A DNA stretch of 64,000 nt from Paragorgia papillata (GCA_035771165.1 JAWNZC010000261.1:1253501-1317500); one strand, 5' to 3'. Shown: positions 11,521-21,748, counted from the stretch's first letter. The notes: generated by a model not told the origin, from the letters alone. Numbers and translations: made by a program.

Positions 11521-12745
11521 CAGGAGGTTGGACACATCTCGCAAAGCATCATTGTATATCACAGTGTTTTAGGAAATTGCGCTCATTTTGTTTTTGACCA
11601 CCACGGGGAGAAGAGCTAGAATAGATGTTACCCTTGTCTGTTATGTCGTATTCTATCAGTCCTTTCGAATTTGGTTTTACCGTTTTGAAGCCTGAACTGA
11701 TTATGTAGCGTGCTAAAACGATTAAAATTTACGCTATAAACTCAGCACGTTGCCCTGAACTAGATCAGTTCCCAAATGTACTAGTCATGTTGTCAAAGTA
11801 TTCAAGACGAAGGAGAATTGAATCGCTATTTCTTATCAATGTAAGTACTATAACTTCAAAAAACCGTCCCTTTATAATTATTGTTGAAGTTAATTGTAAT
11901 ACCTTTATACAAGCCATACATAGATCCCCCATTCAAGTCCTGCAGAGCAGTACAATACTGCCATGCGAATTTATAATCGGATTTATTTACTCTAATTGTT
12001 GATCTGCTACTGTATAAAATAATTTTCCATATTTCTTTAACATTGCGAGAAAAGTGGAACTGAGAATTCAGGAAAGAAAGCAAAAGTAGATTTTTTATGT
12101 AGCTTTAATTAAATTTAGTGTACCTGTGTACATGACTGCAGATGAGTAACTTGCATATTTATAATATTAATTAATATACCTGGATAAGTCATTTAAAATG
12201 TCCTAGATATATTACAAAAAATAATTGGGCATGGTGTATTTTGTGCACTGATCCAGAACTTTTATGCCACAGGCACGGAAACAGATTCCAAAAAAATCCT
12301 GCAGTATAAACGATCACAAGAATCAGACACAGACTTTAACTAATGTTCTGTACAAATATATACTGTAAGTAAATCTGAGGGTGTAAATATAACTGGCATG
12401 TCTACTTTAATATATTAATTTCTTTTCTGACCCAGTTTGGTCTAATTGATATCATGGCAATAATTAAAGGCATAACCAATATCCATTCAAAGAAATTCAT
12501 TTATATACACTAAACAAGGGTGAATTATGGAGAAATGGTTAGTCTTGTCTAATCCTGGTTGTGAAGATTCATCAGCTATCTAGTTTTTTATATGATGTCG
12601 ACTTGTTGCTTTCCTCCACAATAAGAATTCTTCTTTTATCCCATATTGTAATTATCAATTTCCTAAAATAAAAACTAATTGTGTTACAAAATTGGAAATT
12701 CTTAGACCAAGTCCAGAAAAGAAGGAATGCAATAAGAAGAGTTGT
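11521..12745. other. Intergenic, no gene recognised
   Basis: AT-rich, small frames only. No repeat or RNA gene noticed. Confidence 0.35.
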
Positions 12746-13022
12746 GGGTGTTGGTGGCGCAGTGGTTAGTACACGTGCCTTTCTCCTCTGCGAGCCGGGT
12801 TCGATTCCGGAAAGGTGTATTTATCTGATTAAAAAAAATTTCACCTTGGCCGCATGTGACAAGAGTTCTTCCAGAGTGACTCTACCAAACACCACAGGTT
12901 TCCTCCGGGTACTCCGGTTTCCTCCTGTAGTAACACTGGACCAATGAGGGTGGGCCCTTAATTACTGGACTTCTGAGGATAACAGTTTATATATAACTGA
13001 TAGAGTTATCCAGTATAAATAA
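12746..13022 (+). mobile_element. tRNA-derived SINE
   Basis: The head has box A-like TGGTGGCGCAGTGGTTAG and a near-consensus box B GGTTCGATTCC about 40 nt later, the layout of a Pol III internal promoter. The body contains CTCCGGGTACTCCGGTTTCC and ends in an AT-rich tail (ATAAATAAAT). This head and body resemble tRNA-SINEs known in cnidarian genomes. No target duplication could be set with certainty. Confidence 0.75.
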
Positions 13023-13415
13023 ATAGGGTTAGTTTAGAAGGTCAACAAATGTATGCTGGTAACGCACCAGTTATATGAAACCCCCGACTCCCCCACTTCG
13101 GGCATAACCAGGAAAAAATTGGGACATTCACCTTATATTTCACTAGTTTGTCATTCCCCAAAGGGTGGGCAATACACTTGTTATCACTGTTTCTTGAGCA
13201 AGTGGATAAATTCTGCTATATCAATTAAGTATCATTGCTTGATCTGCAAGCAAGTTGTTCTCACCGACACCCCTGAGTAAAGATCCTTGGAAAAATTTTA
13301 GAAGGGTTCTGATACGGTAACACAGAACAGCCTGTGGAAATGACAAATGTTATTGTTCAAATTAACAGTAAAAATCAGGGGATCGAGTAGTGATACCCCC
13401 CCCCCATCTGGCAAC
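13023..13415. other. Spacer, no gene recognised
   Basis: Includes a C10 run at 13396. A 75-codon open frame at 13053-13280 shows no domain. Confidence 0.35.
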
Positions 13416-13439
13416 CAAAGGGATGCCGCCTCATTAAAT

Positions 13440-13990
13440 ATTCAAGTTATTATTTATTCATTCTCAGGCTCCTGTGGGACCATCTAACCCTAATCTCATT
13501 ATCTATGATTACATCATTATTTCTCAGGCTCCTTTGAGACCTCCTAACCCTAACCTCATTATTTATGCATACATCATTATTTCTCAGGCTCCTTTGGGAC
13601 GTAGTAACCCTAACTTTTCACCCTAACCCCTGCTTTTATCCAACCCCCGGTATTCATACGTCATAACCGATAGCTCTCCGACTGATTTCCGAAGTTCTGG
13701 GTTACGTCATTATCAGGCTCATTTGGGACGTAGTAACCCTAACGTCCCCCCTAAACCCCAGCTTTTATCCAATCCCCCTGATTTCACTACGTTATACCGA
13801 CTTTTTATTTATTTATACGTTATTATTTCTCAGGTTCCTTTGGGACTACCTATCCCTAACTTTCCCCCCAAACCCTTTCTGTTACTCACCCCCCGTGTAA
13901 TACGTCATAACCGATAGCTCTCCGACTGATTTCCGAAGTTATGTCATTATCAAAGTTACGTCATTATCATGATTTACGAAGTTACGTAAT
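13440..13990 (+). repeat. Subterminal CCCTAA-bearing tandem repeat, left arm
   Basis: Successive 65-75-bp units each hold TTATTTCTCAGGCTCCTTTG then GGAC, a variable spacer and TAACCCTAAC. They are followed by blocks with CATAACCGATAGCTCTCC and TACGTCATTATC. A shorter version closes the right arm (about 20640-21000). Open frames across it (13723-13917, 20716-20988) are repeat by-products. Confidence 0.75.
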
Positions 13991-14061
13991 TACCTTTTCA
14001 TTTATACACTTTACCCTACTGATAGTCAAACAGTTGTGGGACCTGTAGGTGTACACAGAGC

Positions 14062-14178
14062 ATGCGTACAGAAAACTTTAACAAAATAGACGTTCTTTAC
14101 AAGGAACGAGAGAAATTGATAGAGACACTTTATACTTTTTATCTGAAACTTTGTCTTGATGAGTATAGAGAGTTTTGA
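14062..14178 (+). CDS. Micro-ORF A, left-arm copy (38 aa, hypothetical)
   Basis: Starts MRTENFNKIDVLYKERE and stops at TGA. It is predicted helical, charged at the N-terminus. The right arm keeps the same frame, length and stop with one conservative change near the N-terminus (position 4). No family recognised. Both copies staying open is weak evidence for coding, because the arms are similar overall and may be recent or gene-converted. Confidence 0.3.
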   Translation: MRTENFNKIDVLYKEREKLIETLYTFYLKLCLDEYREF

Positions 14179-14332
14179 GCAGACTAAGTGTCTGAATTGG
14201 CAGAGATAACGTATAGACTTGAATCAATAGCAGCATATCATGAATATTATATTAGAACCTAAATATTCAAACAGAGTAAGTCATCCTAGAATCATTGCTA
14301 ACTAAACCCTAGTTTATGAGTGAAGGAAGATA

Positions 14333-14455
14333 GCATGAGGAATCAGTTCGACAAGCTGAACTTAAGATACGTACGAATCAAATCGAAAAGCCGTGAGCTC
14401 AGAAAAAACGTATTGGCACATAGCAACGTAAAGCTTATATATGAATATTATATAT
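14333..14455 (+). pseudogene. Micro-ORF B, left-arm copy (40 aa, stops early)
   Basis: Opens MRNQFDKLNLRYVRIKSKS, is very basic, and ends at a TGA. In the right arm the same codon is CGA and the frame continues for 19 more residues with a hydrophobic patch, so the left copy looks truncated by a C-to-T change. Function unknown. Confidence 0.3.
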
Positions 14456-14941
14456 GAGGTATTTGCTTCGCTTTTATGGTGTTTATATGTATAAGAATCG
14501 TACGGTGTTTATGAAGCGTGGCCTTGAAATGGTGTCGAATCACGTAGACTAAGGTCTAGTTTGTAGAATCAGTTGGGAAACCAGGAGGAAAACGTACGAT
14601 ACAAGGGTTGGAAATTTGTGGAGTATGAATATATTACGACGCTTAGAGAGCCTAAATATTCAGAAAAATCCAGTACATAATTGTTGCGAAGTTAATCGTA
14701 GTTTATAAATCAAGTGAAGATATCGTATAAGAAGAACTTAAGATATATTTTAAATGAGGAATCAATTCGAAAAGCCGTAAGAACGATTTTAAATGTTAAA
14801 CTATAAAAGCAAACGATATATTACTTTGAAAGCGTTGTTAGGTTAACTGCTTCTGCGGGTGATATTTACATATTTCGATCCCTAACACGTGTGTGGGAGG
14901 GTCGTTAAAACGTCATTAAGGAAAAATACAATGAGACATGT

Positions 14942-15433
14942 TCGGACAAGGAGAGCTGTAACCATAGAGAATGTATAACACTGGGTTGCTTTATTCGATT
15001 ACTGCTTGTTGGAGTAAGACCGCAGAGATGGAGAGATTATATGAAAAATTATTTTCAATGTTTGAGGCTTATTTACAATGAGACTTTGTGGGAAGAATAT
15101 TCGAAGCTTTGTCGTGAAAAGTGCAACGGTTGTAGGAAACAACATAGTTGCCTGACAGATGATGAGCAATGGAGATCGACGGGCTACGAAGAGACCAGGA
15201 CAAACGTAGATGAACGTATTTGGATAGAGTTCAACGAAGTGGGACAGGCTCTGAAATTACGAAACCAAAGAGACATTTTAAGTAAATACTCTCAAAAAAC
15301 GTCAGAGACAATGGCCGAAATTGACGACTCGCCAAATATTCTTTCTATATCTGTTCTGTTTAGCTATCCATTAAAGTATCTGTACGAAGTAAAAGACACT
15401 GGTGTAAAATTTACGAGTACGATAAAGAATTAA
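14942..15433 (+). pseudogene. Cys-cluster small protein gene, left-arm copy, frameshifted
   Basis: The start region matches that of the right-arm copy, but one extra T at about 15064 shifts the frame. The open part from 15041 keeps a C-x3-C-x2-C-x5-C cluster (CREKCNGCRKQHSC) followed by a charged helical region with WRS, TRTNVDERIW and KYSQKTSE. It retains a longer C-terminus, ending in STIKN, than the right-arm copy. The Cys spacing suggests zinc binding. Similar small Cys-cluster frames accompany ATPase-bearing elements in invertebrate genomes as far as I recall, but I cannot name a family. Confidence 0.5.
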
Positions 15434-15599
15434 TCCTCGGGAGGCTTACGAGGAGTATCTTCTTGAAAAGTCTAGAAATTTAACGACGAAAAGCAATCTG
15501 AACTAGTGCTATATGTGTTATGAGAACATTATCGAGTTAAATTATGTTTTAAGTTAAATAAATTTCTTGCGTGAAATAAACGTGTGGATTGAAGTTGCT

Positions 15600-15960
15600 C
15601 GTTTTTAATACATATTAATATCCTTTCGCGGGACATATGTGTCCAGAGGGAATTATATTCGTAAATTTGTTCAGCTCCAGAGATAGACCCTAAACAATCC
15701 GAAGCACCATCAATTATCCTTTGGTATCCCTATATGCACTCCAAAATCCCTCTTGGTCTCCCTAAGCACCCTCTTAAACCCCATCTGGAGGATTCATAAT
15801 TAATCAGGTAAATTTAACTTTTAATGACAGAGACCCCACAGAAGCCTAAAAGGCCTGAACCCCAGCAAGCTGAATGATTCAATCTTAGGATTCAATGATT
15901 CAAGCTTAGGATTCAATCTTATAAAAATGCGGTGATTACAAAAAACGTAAGCTAATCGAT
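15600..15960. other. Inner part of left arm, non-coding
   Basis: Contains direct words TCCCTATATGCACTCC and AGACCCTAAACAATCC, then the GATTCAATCTTAGG repeats. No frame longer than 65 codons that makes sense. Confidence 0.5.
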
Positions 15961-16372
15961 TTGAAAAATTTGTCAAAAGCCCGGGGGTTGGCCCGGGGGA
16001 GGGAGGTGGCAACACGCTTGGATTTGACTGATATATAACTCAAATCTAATGTTGACTTTGGTATTTTACTCTAGCTAACGCCAGACGGATTTACTTATCA
16101 TGGTGAGAGTTTCAAAGAGTTAATTATGTTTTGCCTTTATATTCTGTAATGTGTTTTTCGACCCATGGTAATTCATGCTACTATATGCTTGTTTCAGTTA
16201 CTAAGAGATAGAGCATATTGTGTCAATCACTAACAAAGGTCACGCTTCTCCGCATACTTTACAGAATTTTGATAGCGATAATATGTATGAATGTTTCAGT
16301 TAGTATTGTTTCATATCACAATGATCAAATATGAAATAATATGATTATTCATTGTAGGATCCTATATAATGA
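15959..16372. other. Core spacer upstream of the RING gene
   Basis: AT-rich, with a short GC block (GGGGGTTGGCCCGGGGGAGG). Probably promoter-proximal for the gene at 16415. Confidence 0.35.
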
Positions 16373-16379
16373 AAGCTCA
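16373..16379 (+). promoter_or_regulatory. TATA box candidate for the RING gene
   Basis: TATATAA, 36 bp before the ATG at 16415. With a normal TATA-to-start distance of about 30 bp this leaves a very short leader. Position is suggestive only. Confidence 0.35.
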
Positions 16380-16414
16380 AAACACATAGAATCACACATA
16401 CACATCAATTCAAG

Positions 16415-16882
16415 ATGGAACAAATCGCAGTTCCGTCGTCTCCTGAGTTAGTACTTCCGATGAAATGTTTACACCTGTTTGGGTTATTGGCAACTGCAGA
16501 AAGCTCCAACACGCAAGTGGAAGCATGCCACATATGTTTGGTGGAAACCGAGAGGGAAGAGCTGTGCACACTCACGACTCCCTGCTGTCAACATTTCGCA
16601 CACTCCGGATGCTTCAACAAGTGGGTGTTCACCTCCTCATCGGAGAATGGCATCGCACGGTGTGCGTATTGTCGAACGGTTTTCGAGGAGACGAGGTTCT
16701 GTTTACTCTGTCTCCGAGAGAAGCAGAGTGGCCAGGAACTGGTGGAGACATCATGCTGTCGTTCTACGATACATAAAAATTGCGTGAACGAATTACGTTC
16801 AGTGATCTTAGAGATTGGTGTACCATTCATGATGGTTTGCGGACAGCCAAAGTGGTGTGGTTGCCACTGGTTGGGAGTTTAA
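16415..16882 (+). CDS. RING-H2 type zinc-finger protein, 155 aa
   Basis: Intact frame. Residues 38-86 fit a RING-H2 finger: C38-x2-C41, C58-x-H60-x2-H63-x2-C66, C83-x2-C86, with a further C57. Residues 96-123 repeat a half-finger: C96-x2-C99, C114, C115, H120-x2-C123, and a Cys-rich tail follows (C142, C148, C150). RING fingers typically recruit ubiquitin-conjugating enzymes, and DNA viruses often carry them; that role here is inference. The ATG is chosen because it is the first in frame and follows the TATA-like site. It is the only core gene in element 1 without a visible lesion. Overlapping frames on both strands are shadows. Confidence 0.6.
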   Translation: MEQIAVPSSPELVLPMKCLHLFGLLATAESSNTQVEACHICLVETEREELCTLTTPCCQHFAHSGCFNKWVFTSSSENGIARCAYCRTVFEETRFCLLCLREKQSGQELVETSCCRSTIHKNCVNELRSVILEIGVPFMMVCGQPKWCGCHWLGV

Positions 16883-17480
16883 CCATAAAACACACAAAAA
16901 CAAACCCGGCTCTTTTAAGGGCCACCAAAATGTTCCGAGAGAAAACAAACTATATACTCGAGCAATGACAGAAAGCAATTCGACATTTTTGATATCAAGA
17001 ATTATCAGTAGTGATAATGATTCAATCTTGGGATTCAGTGATTCAATCTTAGGATTCAATGATTCAATGTGGGATGTTTTGGGGGTATTTGAGGGTGTTT
17101 TGGGGGCTTCGGTTTTTTTTTCTTATGATGCCAATATTTGTAGAAACTTATCAAAATACTATATTTTTAATACTAAACTTGTAATTTATAGAGCTTGCAT
17201 TACCTCACATTCCTCACTCTTTTTATGCAATGTGTGTGTGATTTCCAGAACGTATACGCCAAGTCTACTTATTAAACCCACGCGACCAAACAATAATTCA
17301 CGCCCTAAATCTATGAATGTTTTTCCTTATGATGCCAATATTTGTAGAAACTTATCAAAATACTATATTTTTAATACTAAACGTGTAATTTAGATCTTGC
17401 ATTACTCCACATTCCTCACTCTGACTTACTCTGTTTGAATATAATATTCATGATATGCTATTAACTCATGAGTAAACTAT
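16883..17480. repeat. Core spacer with direct duplication
   Basis: Two ~95-bp direct copies (about 17118-17215 and 17322-17420) share GATGCCAATATTTGTAGAAA then CTTATCAAAATACTATATTT. Just before them are GATTCAATCTT repeats at 17020-17068 like those at the arm ends. The open frame at 16857-17393 is created by this duplication and is not called. Confidence 0.6.
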
Positions 17481-17651
17481 AATATAACTCGACTAGACCT
17501 TTCATACGAGAGTTGATAAGCGGTAGCTTATACATTTAACATGTATCAAAGGAATATCAGAAAGACCTTTTCTTTTATTTGTAAATACTTTATTTAAATT
17601 CAGCATAGTACAGAAGATAATGTTTCAACGATTCAACAGTAACTTTAATTC

Positions 17652-18490
17652 TTATACATTCGGAAATATCCCGGACCTTACTCGGATTTCATCGGAACAT
17701 GTCGGCGTGAGATCGACAAACATGTAAGAATACGGCTCTTTGGTTGCCATCTGGTAGGCTTGCTGGAAAAACTTTGTGTTGTCGGGATACAACTGTTTGG
17801 CAAGATGAGTCACTTGAATAGCATCACAGTAAGGACAAAGTAACTAGCGTTGAGAGAGATGGTACGATGGTCTTTGCTGTGATGAAACAAATTTTGCACA
17901 ATATAAATCACGCTGAGATTACCATGATGGGATTTCTTCGTGAACAGTTTGGCAATAATCGTATCTTTTTCACCCATCATATCATCAATGATAAATAGAT
18001 TTCTTATTTGGGGATTAATACTATCCAATATAGATTCGGATAAACCTTGCACAAACTGCATCCCAAGTATAAGAAGTCCCATTTTAGCAAACGTGTCTTG
18101 GTACTCAGACTAAAAATAAATTATATTAATTATATATAATTATATAATAAATTATATTAATTATATATAATTAATTATAATAATTATATAAATTTTATAT
18201 TTTCTGATTTGGGCGTTGGCTAACAATTCCTTGACAAAGGGTGTCTTCCCAGTCTTGGTCCCACCAGAGACCAAGAGCCCAAAGGGATGAGTTAATTGTA
18301 TGGAGTATGTCTCTTTGTTGTCTTGGTAATTCGATGCGTTTCCATCAAATGGAGAATACTTAAATGTAGAATCAGTAGACATCGTTTGTATTGGCCGATC
18401 TCCCCCATGCAGGACCTTTACGTGGCGTTGTAAATTAAACTGTCTTGAAAAGCTCTTTCCGCAAATATTACAAGCGCAAGACATGTTCAC
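17652..18490 (-). pseudogene. C2H2-finger + FtsK/HerA (A32)-like ATPase, broken (element 1)
   Basis: Reading from 18490 down: an N-terminal C2H2 finger (C-x2-C-x12-H-x4-H), an acidic linker, a P-loop with Walker A-like GGTKTGKTPF (the usual T/S after GK-T position region is followed by P), then an AT-rich insertion at 18113-18200 that stops the frame. After it come a Walker B-like NLFIIDDMM, QNLFHHSKDHRTISLN and, past a small deletion near 17820, a C-terminus ending in FPNV. Packaging ATPases of this type pump DNA into viral capsids, and related genes occur in Polintons and related elements. Not functional as it stands. Confidence 0.6.
18113..18200. repeat. AT-rich insertion in the ATPase gene
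   Basis: Tandem ATTATATATAATTA-like palindromic words replace the sequence found at the matching place in element 2 (36376-36410), interrupting the reading frame. Confidence 0.7.
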
Positions 18491-18639
18491 ACAACAACTC
18501 TCAAATTACTTATGAAAATCTATGTGAGAAAAGTAAGATTATATCCGTGAGTTTCTTCTCTAATGCATGTGGGGATACCAAAACGAACCAATGCGCATGC
18601 GTAGCTGGACGTCACTTGGACGTTACTTAGACGCCGCCT

Positions 18640-18790
18640 CTAAGGGATTAACTCATCAGTAAATGAGTAACTCGTGAGTAAATGAGTAACTCGTGAGTAA
18701 ATCAGTAACTCACGAGTAAATGACTGAATGATTAACTCATGAGTTACTCATGAGTAAATGAGTAACTCGTGAGTTACTCGATTAACTTAC
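18640..18790. repeat. AACTCATGAGTTA-type iterons, element 1
   Basis: About ten 10-14-bp units such as AACTCATGAGTAA, AACTCGTGAGTAA and AACTCACGAGTAA, each nearly palindromic. They lie directly upstream of the ATPase gene and beside the right-arm junction. A single copy occurs at 17462-17475. The same array is at the centre of element 2. Confidence 0.8.
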
Positions 18791-19248
18791 GTTTTTTGTA
18801 ATCACTGCTTTTTTATAAGATTGAATCCTAAGATTGAATCATTGAATCCTAAGATTGAATCATTCAGCTTGCTGGGGTCCAGGTTTTTTAGGCTTCTGTG
18901 GGGTCTCTGTCATTAAAAGTTAAATTTACCTGATTAATTATGAATCCACCAAGAGGGATTTTGGAGTGCATATAGCGATACCAAAGGATAATTGAGGGTG
19001 CTTCGGATTGTTTCGGGTCTATCTCTGGAGCTGAAAAAATTTACGAATATAATTCCCTCTGGACACATATGTCCCGCGAAAGGATATTAATATGTACTAA
19101 AAACGAGCAACTTCAATCTACACGTTTATTTCACGCAAGTAATTTATTTAACTTAAAACATAATTTAACTTTGGATTAACTCGATAATGTTCTCATAACA
19201 CATGGACAGCTAAACAGAACAGATATAGAAAGAATATTTGGCGAGTCG

Positions 19249-19605
19249 TCAATTTCCATCGACCATTGTCTCTGACGTTTTTTGAGAGTATTTATTTACA
19301 CTGTCTCTTTGGTTTCGTAATTTCAGAGCCTTTCCCGCTTCGTTGAACTCTATCCAGATACGTTCATCGACGTTTGTCCTGGTCTTTTCGTAGCACGCCG
19401 ATCTCCATTGCTCATCATCTGTCAGGCAACTATGTTGTTTCCTACAACCGTTGCACTTTTCACGACAAAGCTTCGAATATTCTTCCCACAAAGTCTCATT
19501 GTAAATAGCCTCAAACATTGAAAATAATTTTTCATATAATCTCTCCATCTCTGCGGTCTTACTCCAACAAGCAGTAATCGAATAAAGCAACCCAGTGTTA
19601 TACAT
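19249..19605 (-). pseudogene. Cys-cluster small protein gene, right-arm copy (118 aa, C-terminus shifted)
   Basis: Intact from its start (MYNTGLLYSITACWSK) through the C-x3-C-x2-C-x5-C cluster, so it lacks the frameshift of the left copy. A 4-bp insertion near 19260 shifts it shortly after KYSQKTSETM, and it ends at once. A deletion beyond that removes the region coding the longer left-arm C-terminus. The two arm copies thus carry different lesions. Probable zinc-binding protein of unknown role. Confidence 0.5.
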
Positions 19606-20104
19606 TCTCTATGGTTACAGCTCTCCTTGTCCGAACATGTCTCATTGTATTTTTCCTTAATGACGTTTTAACGACCCTCCCACACACGTGTTAGGGATCG
19701 AAATATGTAAATATCACCCGCAGAAGCAGTTAACCTAACAACGCTTTCAAAGTAATATATCGTTTGCTTTTATAGTTTAACATTTAAAATCGTTCTTACG
19801 GCTTTTCGAATTGATTCCTCATTTAAAATATATCTTAAGTTCTTCTTATACGATATCTTCACTTGATTTATAAACTACGATTAACTTAGCAACAATTATG
19901 TACTGGATTTTTCTGAATATTTAGGTTCTCTAAGTGTCGTAATATATTCATACTGAACGTTTCCAAGCGTTTTCTGTGTCACAAAATTTCCAACGCTTGT
20001 ATCGTACGTTTTTCTCCTGGTTTCCCAACTGATTCTACAAACTAGACCTTAGTTTACATGATTCGACACCATTTCAAAGCCACGCTTCATAAACACCGTA
20101 CGAT

Positions 20105-20270
20105 TCTTACACGTAAAAACACCATAAAAGCGAAGCAAATACCTCGTATATAATATTCGTATATAAGCTTTACGTTGCTATGTGCCAATACGTTTTTTCT
20201 GAGCTCACGGCTTTTCGATTTGATTCGTACGTATCTTAAGTTCAGCTTGTCGAACTGATTCCTCATGCTA
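20105..20270 (-). CDS. Micro-ORF B, right-arm copy (hypothetical)
   Basis: Same start as the left-arm copy (MRNQFDKLNL) but with CGA where the left copy has TGA, so the frame extends with a hydrophobic stretch (ICFAFMVFL) to about 59 residues. Basic N-terminus plus hydrophobic tail could be a small membrane-associated protein. Coordinates of the stop are approximate. Confidence 0.25.
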
Positions 20271-20422
20271 TCTTCCTTCGCTCATAAACTAGGGTTTAGT
20301 TAGCAATGATTCTAGGATGACTTACTCTGTTTGAATATTTAGGTTCTAATATAATATTCATGATATGCTGCTATTGATTCAAGTCTATACGTTATCTCTG
20401 CCAATTCAGACACTTAGTCTGC

Positions 20423-20539
20423 TCAAAACTCTCTATACTCATCAAGACAAAGTTTCAGATAAAAAGTATAAAGTGTCTCTATCAATTTCTCTCGTTCCTT
20501 GTAAAGAACGTCTATTTTGTTAAAGTTTACTGTACGCAT
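20423..20539 (-). CDS. Micro-ORF A, right-arm copy (38 aa, hypothetical)
   Basis: Begins MRTVNFNKIDVLYKERE and ends at the same stop as the left-arm copy. Unknown function; see the left copy for the caveat on conservation. Confidence 0.3.
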   Translation of the reverse strand: MRTVNFNKIDVLYKEREKLIETLYTFYLKLCLDEYREF

Positions 20540-21098
20540 GCTCTGTGTACACCTACAGGTCCCACAACTGTTTGACTGTCAGTAGGGTAAAGTGTATAAA
20601 TGAAAAGGTAATTACTATTACTTATATAAGCCCAGTGCCTTTGATAATGACGTAACTTCGGGAATCAGTCGGAGAGCTATCGGTTATGACGTATTACACG
20701 GGGGGTGAGTAACAGCTAGGGTTTGGGAGGAAAGTTAGGGATAGGTAGTCCCAAAGGGGCCTGAGAAATAACGACAAATAAATAAAGAGTGGGTGTGACG
20801 TAGTAAAAATCAGGGGGGTTGGATAAAAGCTGGGGTTTAGGGGTTAAGTTAGGGTTACTACGTCCCAAAGGAGCCTGAGAAATAATGACGTATGCATAAA
20901 TAATGATTTTAGGGTTAGGAGGTCTCAAAGAAGCATGAGAAATAGTGATGTAAGCATAGATAATGAGATTAGGGTTAGATGGTCCCACAGGAGCCTGAGA
21001 ATGAATAAATAATAACTTGAATATTTAATGAGGCGGCATCCCTTTGTACTATATTTTTATACACCACATTAAAATTTATAGATTAATCAAATCTATAC

Positions 21099-21748
21099 AG
21101 TATTTTCACCAGTACAAAAGGGAAGAGAAGAAAAACAAAGACCAAAACCCAAGTGAAACCGAAAACACTTTGCAATCCGAGTTTTTGCAAAATACCTGAA
21201 CAGTGGCTAGCGAAACAAGTTTTTTTCCATGCAAAACAAATCAAAACCAAGCCTCACGAGGTGATGGTATTCGAACAACAAGTCATCGTGAGCTGTTTCA
21301 AAGCCTTGTCAATTTGAACCAGCGAAAATGCAGAGAAGAGACAGCTACAAGGGCATCAACTATACGATCTGAATAGATCTACTACATATGCATGAATGTG
21401 AAGGCGAACGGCTAACTGTACAGCAACAGGTTTCTTTGCTCACCTAGAAATGTGCAAAAAGTTCTTTCTTCAAGCATGGTTTTGTTCGAACGTTCTTCAC
21501 TCCATCGACAACTCTGAAGTAATTTTCTTGCCACTATCAAAAGCAGTTTTGCTCCCATTTACACAGAACATAGTTCATAATTAACCTACCTGTCCTAACG
21601 AGAAGTAAAAATCTCTCATTCGGGAAAGAAAATACCGCTAAAACAGTGAATTAATCTTTCAGGCGAAATGCTCGCCTGACGCCGGCCATTACCCCGGAAA
21701 GTGAATCCGTACCTCAACTACCAGCATGCAATGCGGTAATGCAAATTG
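21099..21748 (+). repeat. Direct duplication, copy 1
   Basis: About 650 bp, from CAGTATTTTCACCA to GGTAATGCAAATTG. It contains GCCTCACGAGGTGATG and the small inverted repeat CAGGCGAAATGCTCGCCTG. Second copy at 21986-22616. Confidence 0.85.

Larger units (their letters stand above)
13416..15958 (+). repeat. Element 1 left inverted arm
   Basis: 2,543 bp, about 275 bp longer than the right arm because the subterminal block is longer. Its inner end has two to three copies of GATTCAATCTTAGGATTCA, mirrored in the right arm at 18820-18865. Confidence 0.85.
13416..21046. mobile_element. Element 1: 7.6-kb long-inverted-repeat element with ATPase and RING genes
   Basis: Left arm 13416-15958 and right arm 18779-21046 are inverted copies at high identity from the outer CAAAGGGATGCCGCC to the inner GTGATTACAAAAAACGTAAG. 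The arms carry CCCTAA-bearing subterminal repeats, two micro-ORFs and a Cys-cluster gene. The 2.8-kb core holds a RING-type gene (plus strand) and a broken C2H2-ATPase gene (minus strand). The gene set and long inverted arms recall linear DNA virus-like or Polinton-like elements; this is inference, since no polymerase, integrase, protease or capsid gene is visible. No matching target duplication is seen (left flank GGCAAC, right flank TACTAT). The 3' part of the core matches element 2 at 35.5-36.9 kb. Confidence 0.7.
18779..21046 (-). repeat. Element 1 right inverted arm
   Basis: 2,268-bp inverted copy of 13416-15958. Differences are scattered point changes, a shorter subterminal block and small indels, including one extra stretch with AACGTTTCCAAGCGTTTTCT near 19955. 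Confidence 0.85.

Noticed and set aside
16857..17393. 178-codon plus-strand frame overlapping the RING gene end
   Set aside because: Built from GATTCAATCTT repeats and a direct duplication; repeats itself at protein level because of the DNA duplication.
13416..21046. Calling element 1 a standard Polinton/Maverick
   Set aside because: No polymerase B, retroviral-type integrase, protease or capsid gene is visible, the ends do not start with AG and no 6-bp duplication is found.
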